NCBI GenBank assembly: GCA_017621295.1
Contig: JAGATI010000065.1
Coordinates: 1 to 5,454 of the forward strand
Length of the DNA stretch: 5,454 nt
Direction: 5' to 3'
Source: Clostridia bacterium
Lineage (GTDB): Bacteria; Bacillota_A; Clostridia; TANB77; CAG-508
Part shown: one piece after another, positions 1 to 4,403 of the stretch
How positions within the stretch are numbered: the stretch's first letter is position 1
Layout of the letters: every line of letters starts with the position of its first letter
Position numbers and translations under genes: made by a program
The notes under the pieces: model-generated
What the model was told of the DNA's origin: nothing
The model's database searches: none
Seen by the model: only the letters and a program-made list of their open reading frames with translations

Positions 1-247
1 GCTCGTCCCATTGAGCCTCTGTGTATAAGAATGGTATTTCAACTGCTTGTGCCTTTCTTCTTCCTTTTGCTGTTCTTTCATCTGGAATATCTAATGCACT
101 ATATGTTTGCTCCTCTGGTGTAGTTAAAAATTCTGATACACTTTGTATGTATCCTATGTTTGTTTTTTCTCCTGTTAATGTTGTAGCATAAAGTACTTCT
201 GTTAAAGTACTAGATTTTGGTGCTACTGTTTCTGTTCCTGCTTTCAT
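1..247 (-). CDS. Major tail tube protein, N-terminal part (cut by window edge)
   Basis: The first 82 residues of a protein that continues past the left edge. The N-terminus is polar and Thr/Ser-rich, followed by a segment pattern typical of siphophage tail tube proteins: an early strand with ATTLTGEKTNIGYI, then TPEEQTYSALD, then KGRRKAQAVEIPFLY, which looks like the 'element of tube, then KG-R, then hydrophobic strand' arrangement of the family. Tube proteins polymerise into the hexameric rings through which DNA passes. The ATG at 245-247 is preceded by AAAGGA at 257-262 with a 9-base gap; the ATG within that leader reads ATG ATT TGA and is closed at once, so it is not the start. It follows the tail-terminator-like gene by 15 bases, the usual order. 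The identity rests on the N-terminal pattern and gene order; the C-terminus is not seen. Confidence 0.72.
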   Translation of the reverse strand, partial: MKAGTETVAPKSSTLTEVLYATTLTGEKTNIGYIQSVSEFLTTPEEQTYSALDIPDERTAKGRRKAQAVEIPFLYTEAQWDE

Positions 248-262
248 TCAAATCATTCCTTT

Positions 263-652
263 CTATTTTATTCTTTCAAACGAATTTGTTAATCCGTTAT
301 AATTTACTTCATAATTACTTATTAAACGATTTTTCTTGGTTATTTCATCATATATAGTCTGGTCGTTACTTGTTTTCTTTAAATTGTATTCTCGTAGTTT
401 TAAGGCTGTTGTATAAGATTGTTGCATACATTCGTATTGTGTACTTGCCCATTCTTCTATTGATATTGAAAATCTGGTATAAACTGGTGTGACACCTTCA
501 TTAACCTTTTGATTTTCAAGTGGTGTTCTTACTACTGTACATGGAAACTTTGATTTTTCAGTTGGATTTTGTAAAACAACTTCATTTCGTATTTCTTGTA
601 TTTTTCTTACTATTAATCTTGTAAATGTTTCTATGTCTAATTCATGTATCAT
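263..652 (-). CDS. Tail terminator-like / minor tail completion protein
   Basis: A 129-residue protein placed exactly where siphophages encode the tail terminator, between the HK97 gp10-like gene and the tail tube gene. Tail terminators form a ring that caps the finished tail tube and docks it to the head. The sequence fits a small alpha/beta fold: an N-terminal helix (residues about 7-22), a strand containing PCTVVRTPL (about 37-46), a strand VYTRFSISIEEWA (about 57-69), then a long helix (about 72-94) rich in Gln, Tyr and Lys, and a C-terminal strand region. I recognise this layout (helix, beta sheet, long helix near 'TALKLRE') from Firmicute phage tail terminators, but no single diagnostic motif. 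Its ATG overlaps the previous stop as ATGA, and a full AAAGGAGG site sits 7 bases ahead, inside the upstream coding sequence, so translation is probably coupled. Confidence 0.6.
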   Translation of the reverse strand: MIHELDIETFTRLIVRKIQEIRNEVVLQNPTEKSKFPCTVVRTPLENQKVNEGVTPVYTRFSISIEEWASTQYECMQQSYTTALKLREYNLKKTSNDQTIYDEITKKNRLISNYEVNYNGLTNSFERIK

Positions 653-1173
653 TTTACAGCCTCCTTTAAAAATTCGTTTATAGCTTTTTTTACTTCATCT
701 GCTACTTTATCTCTTCCATTAAATCCTGCTGGTCTCATAAATGGTTTTGGTTGTTGTGCATACATAACATAAAATTCTTTACCATATAGATTTATTTTTC
801 TATCATCTCCAAAATTTCTTTCTGCTTTGTCAATTGGCAAATACCAGTATTGAAAACCACTTGCATAAAATGTTTTAGTTTTTCCTATGTGAGGTAATTC
901 TGCATAAGTACCAGTTCCAAATTCTAAGAATAAAGCCCACGGCATTATATCTTTGTCTGTATATACTCTACCTACTATTTGTCCACTTCTGTTTGTAACT
1001 TCGATTAAAATCCCTTCTTTTTTGCCTTTTTTATATTGATAAGCCATTTTTTGTATTTCTTTTAATCCCTTTTCTAAACCTACTTCAATATGCTTATTTA
1101 TGTTCTTTTCTATATTATCCATCTTTTTATATAAGCTATTTAATTTCTTTTCGTTAAACTTTATTTCAATCAT
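649..1173 (-). CDS. HK97 gp10-like head-tail joining protein
   Basis: A 174-residue protein of the HK97 gp10 type, which acts at the head-tail interface or as a tail-tube-side completion factor. The recognisable features are an N-terminal helical segment (about residues 8-45), the strand-turn motif ALFLEFGTGT (about 80-89), and the C-terminal signature QQPKPFMRPA followed by a helix (KVADEVKKAINEFLKEA), both hallmarks of this family. Length is somewhat above the family norm because of a 50-residue middle section with aromatic residues (FYASGFQYWYLP). I chose the ATG at 1171-1173: a GGTGA site at 1179-1183 lies 5 bases ahead. An in-frame ATG at 1183-1185 would add MVIN but overlaps that site and has no good ribosome binding site of its own. 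The gene begins one base after the stop of the head-closure gene and ends with an ATGA overlap with the next gene. Confidence 0.85.
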   Translation of the reverse strand: MIEIKFNEKKLNSLYKKMDNIEKNINKHIEVGLEKGLKEIQKMAYQYKKGKKEGILIEVTNRSGQIVGRVYTDKDIMPWALFLEFGTGTYAELPHIGKTKTFYASGFQYWYLPIDKAERNFGDDRKINLYGKEFYVMYAQQPKPFMRPAGFNGRDKVADEVKKAINEFLKEAVK

Positions 1174-1174
1174 A

Positions 1175-1528
1175 TTAATCACCATTATATTTATTTAGTG
1201 TATAGACAACTGTATTGCCTATTCTAGGCATATTGGATACAGTATAGTCCGGTTTTATATCTGTTTTATTTCTTATATCACTTAAACAAATACCATCACC
1301 TTTTTCTATATTGTATCTATTTGTAGTTCTAGCTTTCTGTACATCATAATCAATATCACCTGCAGAATTTCTATCTAATTCATTTAAATCTTGTTGTAAG
1401 TTTAAATGAACACCATTCTCACTTATATCTTTATACTTCCAAGATACTATTTTATACTCTCCATCAATATTCTCTTTAATAGGTGTGCATACCCATACTT
1501 CTGTTAATTTGCACAATCTTTGTCCCAT
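1175..1528 (-). CDS. Head closure (stopper) protein, SPP1 gp16-like
   Basis: A 117-residue protein in the stopper position, directly after the connector gene and before the gp10-like gene. Stoppers bind the connector ring after packaging, close the DNA exit channel and provide the surface for tail docking. The sequence starts with CKLTEVWVCTPI, then GEYKIVSWKYKDISENGVHLNLQQDLNELDRNSAGDI in pieces, reads as a small beta barrel with short strands, and has a central TTNRYNIEKGDGICLSD segment resembling the 'I..gD.i' turn of head-tail adaptors. Residues 90-115 end in two strands (NMPRIGNTVVYTLNKY). The start is firm: the ATG overlaps the upstream TAA by one base (TAATG), and a complete AAGGAGG at 1537-1543, which is inside the Arg-Arg codons of the upstream gene, lies 8 bases ahead. 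Family assignment rests on size, fold-like pattern and order. Confidence 0.65.
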   Translation of the reverse strand: MGQRLCKLTEVWVCTPIKENIDGEYKIVSWKYKDISENGVHLNLQQDLNELDRNSAGDIDYDVQKARTTNRYNIEKGDGICLSDIRNKTDIKPDYTVSNMPRIGNTVVYTLNKYNGD

Positions 1529-1839
1529 TATGGTAGCCTCCTTAATCCATTTTTTATTAAGTCATTTCTTAATTTTTCTTCTATGTCTATAAATGAATCA
1601 GATTCACTACCTTCACTGCTACTAGAACTCCCTTCTTTACCTCGCCTTAAATAAGTACTTATTGTCGCTTGTTCTACATATGGAATTAACCTTTTATCGT
1701 CTTCTTTTCTATTTGTTGTATCAGAGGCAATAAGTAGAAGTCTTGTATATATTTTTCTTAATACTTTTTCGTCATTAGACTTGTAATTTGCCCCTAACTC
1801 TTCTTTTATTTCTTCTATTATTTTTGTATTATCTTCCAT
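1528..1839 (-). CDS. Head-tail connector protein (gp6/gp15-like)
   Basis: A 103-residue mostly helical protein matching the connector (adaptor) family of HK97 gp6 and SPP1 gp15, which forms a ring beneath the portal after DNA packaging. It shows the expected order: an acidic N-terminal helix (residues 3-15), a helix DEKVLRKIYTRLLLIA (about 23-38), a helix containing IPYVEQATISTYLRRGKEG (about 52-70), then a Ser/Glu-rich loop, and a short terminal amphipathic helix DIEEKLRNDLIKNGLRRL. The combination of 'YLRRGKEG', a serine/glycine stretch and 'a D-I-E/..L helix ending in R-R-L' is typical of this family. A ribosome binding site (AGAGAGG) lies 7 bases before the ATG. Its last codons encode the ribosome binding site of the next gene. 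The neighbours on both sides (39-residue protein and closure protein) fit the connector position. Confidence 0.78.
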   Translation of the reverse strand: MEDNTKIIEEIKEELGANYKSNDEKVLRKIYTRLLLIASDTTNRKEDDKRLIPYVEQATISTYLRRGKEGSSSSSEGSESDSFIDIEEKLRNDLIKNGLRRLP

Positions 1840-1856
1840 TTTATTGCCTCTCTTTC

Positions 1857-1976
1857 TTATTTTTCTTTATTTTCTTTTGGTTCTTTAACTTCTTTATAGC
1901 CACATTTTTTAATTAATTCTTTTGCGATTTCCTCATTTTTTATATTTCTTATTAAATCACCTTTTTGTATTTGCAT
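1857..1976 (-). CDS. Small conserved-position phage protein, 39 residues
   Basis: This short gene fills the gap between the major capsid and connector genes. The protein reads MQIQKGDLIRNIKNEEIAKE, then LIKKCGYKEVKEPKENKEK, and stops at TAA (1857-1859). It is supported by a very strong ribosome binding site (AGGAGGAG, partly inside the capsid gene stop region at 1980-1990), a start 11 bases after that stop, and an end 17 bases before the next ATG. Many phages of this type have a small lysine- and glutamate-rich protein in this slot with a KGD- or KGE-like turn followed by 'A-K-E-L-I-K-K-G' and a charged tail; this looks like a short version of that pattern. I know of no firm function; a minor head-decoration or head-tail role is a guess. 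The predicted structure is a turn plus one helix and a disordered charged tail. Confidence 0.7.
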   Translation of the reverse strand: MQIQKGDLIRNIKNEEIAKELIKKCGYKEVKEPKENKEK

Positions 1977-1987
1977 TTCTACTCCTC

Positions 1988-3178
1988 CTATCCCTTAGAG
2001 ATTATTCTTGCAATTGCAATTTCTTTGTGATTGTAGTAATTTCCATCAGAACCTTTTACTAAATCCCAGTTTGTTCCGTCTGCTAATTCTTCATCAGTAG
2101 GAGAATCTGTTTCTTGATTTGTCATTAAGTAACTAATACCATGTGGCATAAATACCTTTCTTTGTCTTTCATATAGATAATCTTTATCATTATCAGCATC
2201 TCTATCCATTTCGTGAGGTACTTTAGCTCCTATGTCTTCATAATCAAATGCACCTTTACCAAATACATAAGTTACAAATTTAGGTGTTTCACTCAATGAA
2301 GCTTCGTAATAATTTCCTATACTTCCTACAACTGGTGTTTCTACTACTGTATATTTTGTATTAGCACCTGTTCCAGATTTTGTGTAATATGTTTTTCCTT
2401 CTGTTAATGCAGTATCTGTTGTTTTTGCATATACTGTTTCGTATTCTTCCGTAATTTCGTCATATTCAATTACTGTTTTGCCATTCCATGTGTAAAGATT
2501 TAATTCTCTTTCAATTCCGTTTGGATCTGTATATCTTAAGTTTTGAATTAATTTCTTACCTTCTAAGTTTGTTACTATTGTTGAATTAGCAATAACTACT
2601 GCAAATTTTCTTCTTCTATCTCCACAAGCTTTTTGTAATGCTGTGTTTAATGTTGTTTCCTCAATAGAATTATTTGTTTCTCCTGATATGTCATATGTAT
2701 GTTTTTGAGCAAATTCTTTTCCAGCATCTGTTGTGATACCAAATATTGCTTTTGTTATAATTAACAATACATCTTCCCAAGCACTATCCCAATAATCTGC
2801 TAATTGTGATGCAATTTGACTCATAAAGTCTTTTTTAGATGTTACATCATATGTAAAGTCGTCTTCAACGAATTTATCTTTTCTTCCTATAACAACTACA
2901 CCTTGTTTATATGTTGGTAATGTTTTTCCATTATCATACTTAGTTTTTCCATCATAGTTTACTGGTTTTCCTTTTAATCTTCCGACCATTGGAATTACTC
3001 CATAAACAGAACCTGTTTGTGATGAGAATAATTCTCTTATTTTGTTATTTCCTTGTAATATTCCTGATTTGATTAATAAATTCAATCTTTCTTGTGGTAT
3101 TGTGTCATAATAAGCTCCGAAAGCTCTTTCATTAAAATATTTTTTGTTAAATACTCCTGTACTATTTAAATCTGCCAT
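1988..3178 (-). CDS. Major capsid protein (HK97 fold)
   Basis: A 396-residue coat protein that forms the icosahedral shell. The N-terminal arm (residues 1-40, with a YDTIPQERLNLLIKSGIL segment) is followed by beta and loop elements with GSVYGVIPMVGRLKGKPVNYDG (two pieces), the KQGVVVIGRKDKFVEDDF strand, an amphipathic helix with FMSQIASQLADYWDSAWEDVLL in pieces (about 118-140), a helix/strand core with KFAVVIANSTI (about 191-201), and the late core FVTYVFGKGAFDYEDIG (about 301-317) with a final strand pair. This series is characteristic of scaffold-dependent Firmicute phage coat proteins, and the preceding gene is the scaffold; no prohead protease gene is seen. Residues about 244-294 hold a Tyr/Thr/Gly-rich insertion between VIEYDEIT and ETPKFVTYVFG that the basic fold does not need. 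The ribosome binding site AGAAGG precedes the ATG by a short A-rich gap. Confidence 0.9.
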   Translation of the reverse strand: MADLNSTGVFNKKYFNERAFGAYYDTIPQERLNLLIKSGILQGNNKIRELFSSQTGSVYGVIPMVGRLKGKPVNYDGKTKYDNGKTLPTYKQGVVVIGRKDKFVEDDFTYDVTSKKDFMSQIASQLADYWDSAWEDVLLIITKAIFGITTDAGKEFAQKHTYDISGETNNSIEETTLNTALQKACGDRRRKFAVVIANSTIVTNLEGKKLIQNLRYTDPNGIERELNLYTWNGKTVIEYDEITEEYETVYAKTTDTALTEGKTYYTKSGTGANTKYTVVETPVVGSIGNYYEASLSETPKFVTYVFGKGAFDYEDIGAKVPHEMDRDADNDKDYLYERQRKVFMPHGISYLMTNQETDSPTDEELADGTNWDLVKGSDGNYYNHKEIAIARIISKG

Positions 3179-3199
3179 TTTTTATTCCTTCTTTCTTTT

Positions 3200-3781
3200 T
3201 TAATTTTTATATTTTGGTAGATTACATAGTTCTTCATAAGTCATTTCGCTTTCTGACTTTTGAGTTCCTTTATAATCTCCTGTTTGTGGTGGTTCTTCTT
3301 TTGAATACTCACTTATAATTTTTTCTTTTTCTTTTTTTAAGCTTTTTTCAAATATTTCTAGTTTTTTCGCGATACTCTCCGCTGTTTCTCTTTCAAAATC
3401 AATAGTTTTAATCAATTCTAAAGATATTCCTTTTTCTCCTGCTTGTTTTAAAGTTTCTGCTTCTAAATCTCTTGCACTTAGTTTCTTTTCTGCTTCAGTT
3501 GCTCTTTTTAAAGCTTCTTGCAACTGATAATCTTTCTTTTGATTTTCGTCCATTTGTGCAAGCTTTTCCGCTTCCTCTTTTTTTGTTCTGCTTTCCTCTT
3601 CCCAAGTACTTCTAGCAGTTTTTAAAGAATTAGTTACTTTTTTATCGTATTGACTTTGTAATTCCTTATCTTCTGCTAATATCTCGTCAAGAGTTTTCTT
3701 TTTTGTTTCTGTTACTTGTTCAGTCCCAGTATTTTCTGTTGTTACTTCTTCTGTCCCAACATCTTTCTTTTCTTCTTCCAT
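3200..3781 (-). CDS. Capsid scaffolding protein (DUF4355-like)
   Basis: A 193-residue, highly charged protein directly upstream of the coat gene, the standard scaffold position. Scaffolds fill the procapsid interior, guide coat assembly, and leave before or during packaging. The N-terminus is acidic and Thr-rich (residues about 1-28), then comes KTLDEILAEDKELQSQYDKK, then a long predicted coiled coil (roughly residues 55-150; TARSTWEEESRTKKEEAEKL and further heptads), and a short basic/polar C-terminal coat-binding tail ending in MTYEELCNLPKYKN. The 'LQSQYDKKVTNSLKTARSTWEEE' core (split here as family signature pieces) is the pattern I recognise as DUF4355. The start is ATG at 3779-3781: AAGGAG at 3787-3792 sits 5 bases ahead. 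The ATG at 3806-3808 would add MNKLGQGVK but has no ribosome binding site. It may lie downstream of the hairpin region at 3874-3917. Confidence 0.82.
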   Translation of the reverse strand: MEEEKKDVGTEEVTTENTGTEQVTETKKKTLDEILAEDKELQSQYDKKVTNSLKTARSTWEEESRTKKEEAEKLAQMDENQKKDYQLQEALKRATEAEKKLSARDLEAETLKQAGEKGISLELIKTIDFERETAESIAKKLEIFEKSLKKEKEKIISEYSKEEPPQTGDYKGTQKSESEMTYEELCNLPKYKN

Positions 3782-3873
3782 TTTTACTCCTTGTCCCAAT
3801 TTGTTCATTTAAGCCCAAATTGTTACTAAATATTTCATTTATTTTATTAAGCCTAACTATGATAAAACGGCAC

Positions 3874-3899
3874 AAAAATAAGACGTACGTCTACGTCTT
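3874..3899 (-). terminator. Weak terminator-like hairpin before the scaffold gene
   Basis: On the minus strand an 8-bp perfect stem AAGACGTA / TACGTCTT closes a 4-base loop (GACG), spanning 3880-3899, and is followed after one A by UUUUU (3878-3874). It lies 33 bases after the stop of the 79-residue gene and about 80 bases before the ribosome binding site of the scaffold gene. The stem has only three G-C pairs, so as a stand-alone terminator it is weak; it could be an attenuator, an RNA processing or stabilising element for the scaffold-coat message, or a DNA operator, since the inner AGACGTACGTCT (3881-3892) is also a perfect 12-base palindrome. Seen: the symmetry and U run. Inferred: any function. 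Confidence 0.4.
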
Positions 3900-3903
3900 G
3901 AAA

Positions 3904-3917
3904 TTTATAATTATAAA
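3904..3917. repeat. Perfect AT palindrome containing TATAAT on both strands
   Basis: The 14 bases TTTATAATTATAAA are a perfect palindrome, so a TATAAT box can be read on either strand (minus strand at 3910-3915). This could serve as the -10 element of a promoter firing towards the scaffold gene, with transcription starting close to 3903, in which case the 3880-3899 hairpin would lie in the transcript leader. The matching -35 region (about 3933-3938, AATTAA on the minus strand) is poor, and such boxes are common by chance in DNA this AT-rich, so a promoter is only a possibility. Confidence 0.25.
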
Positions 3918-3932
3918 ATTTTGATAACTTAT

Positions 3933-4172
3933 TTAATTTTTTTTCATATTGTTTAATGTTTCTTCTACTTCATTTATAGAAACCACTCTATCAATTTCTA
4001 AATATGGCATTTTCTCTAAAATATGTACTAATTTTAATCTTGTAACAAATTTTAAAGGTTCATCATTTATAAATATCTTTGTTATACCATATTGGCTTTC
4101 TATTCGTATTTTATCTTCTCTAGAAAACTTGTATTTATCTGTTGATGTTAATATACCTTTTTCTACATTCAT
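3933..4172 (-). CDS. Hypothetical phage head-region protein, 79 residues
   Basis: I cannot assign a firm function. The protein starts MNVEKGILTSTDKYKFSRED, has a beta-rich middle (KIRIESQYGITKIFINDEPL) and continues with KFVTRLKLVHILEKMPYLEIDR before a short C-terminal helix (NEVEETLNNMKK). The sequence pattern 'I.I-F-I-N-D-E-.-L-K-.-V-T-R-L-K-L-V-H' followed by '.-P-Y-L-E-I' resembles small all-beta phage proteins of the type 'IN-G-E-(I/L)-K-.-V-.-.-.-K-(I/V)-.-.-.-.-.-.-(I/L)-P' that often sit near the scaffold gene, but this is recollection and not proof. A good AAGGTG site lies 5 bases before the ATG at 4170-4172; another ATG at 4166-4168 is in a closed frame. The gene begins 20 bases after the terminator-like hairpin, so it may be expressed only by read-through of that element. 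Its end lies just before the hairpin-bearing intergenic region. Confidence 0.75.
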   Translation of the reverse strand: MNVEKGILTSTDKYKFSREDKIRIESQYGITKIFINDEPLKFVTRLKLVHILEKMPYLEIDRVVSINEVEETLNNMKKN

Positions 4173-4191
4173 GCTTTCACCTTCTCTCTAT

Positions 4192-4226
4192 AAAAATAAC
4201 ACCTACTATATCAGTAAGTGTTATTT
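4192..4226 (-). terminator. Rho-independent terminator-like hairpin within the head operon
   Basis: On the minus strand a 14-pair stem (AAAUAACACUUACU with AGUAGGUGUUAUUU) closes the 5-base loop GAUAU and is continued by Us, giving a UUUUU run at 4196-4192. It overlaps the TAA stop (4221-4223) of the 60-residue gene. One pair is U-G on the minus-strand RNA; read as plus-strand RNA the same position becomes an unpaired C and A and the U run is lost, so the structure is polarised for the minus-strand transcript. The stem is AU-rich, so termination is likely partial. As the 79-residue, scaffold and coat genes lie downstream, it may lower their read-through from the MuF gene or act as an RNA processing site. 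Confidence 0.6.
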
Positions 4227-4403
4227 CTTAAACTCTTTATTTAATTTTCTTATTTTTTCTTCATATTCTTCATGTATTTTTTTATATTTATCTTTGTTTG
4301 TATCTAAACCTACTGTTTCTATATTTTTAGTAATTTTATCAGTTTCTTTTTCAGCCCAATTAACAATTTCTTTAAACTTGATCTTATATTCCTTTTCAGT
4401 CAT
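4221..4403 (-). CDS. Small charged helical protein of unknown function, 60 residues
   Basis: A 60-residue protein dominated by Lys and Glu (KEYKIKFKEIVNWAEKETDK and DKYKKIHEEYEEKIRKLNKE), predicted to be two helices or a helical hairpin joined near residues 31-36 (VGLDTN). I do not recognise a family. It begins inside the end of the MuF gene: its ATG at 4401-4403 lies within the last codons of that gene, an 8-base overlap, with AAGGTGG just ahead, so translation is probably coupled to the MuF protein. Its stop lies in the base of the downstream terminator-like hairpin. Small helical proteins are often found in this slot between minor head and scaffold genes; roles as a chaperone, partner or immunity protein for the MuF C-terminal domain are possible but unsupported by any motif. 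Confidence 0.75.
   Translation of the reverse strand: MTEKEYKIKFKEIVNWAEKETDKITKNIETVGLDTNKDKYKKIHEEYEEKIRKLNKEFKK

Larger units (their letters stand above)
3782..3932. other. Intergenic region upstream of the scaffold gene
   Basis: These 151 bases are the only sizeable non-coding stretch in an otherwise tightly packed module. In minus-strand order it holds an AT-rich palindrome (3904-3917), a hairpin followed by five Us (3874-3899), two related stretches containing GGGCTTAA and AGGCTTAA, and the leader and ribosome binding site of the scaffold gene. I see no gene here: the longer out-of-frame start for the scaffold lies inside it but is unsupported. Its size and structure suggest a regulatory junction, either the end of the transcript covering the MuF and small genes or the leader of a transcript for the abundant scaffold and coat proteins. 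Confidence 0.5.

Noticed and set aside
1591..1635. Serine tract in the connector as a phase-variable repeat
   Set aside because: The serines use mixed codons (AGT, TCT, AGC, TCA), so there is no slippage-prone nucleotide repeat; a flexible loop is expected there in this family.
3806..3808. Upstream ATG as the scaffold start
   Set aside because: No ribosome binding site precedes it, while AAGGAG lies 5 bases before the ATG at 3779-3781.
3703..3924. A 73-residue plus-strand open frame with a run of Leu and Phe resembling a membrane segment
   Set aside because: The hydrophobic run is the antisense of the Glu/Thr-rich scaffold N-terminus and the frame crosses the hairpin region; a shadow of the real gene.
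4396..4398. TGA read as tryptophan (Mycoplasma code)
   Set aside because: Trp is written TGG throughout the window and the next gene starts by overlapping this TGA, so it is an ordinary stop.
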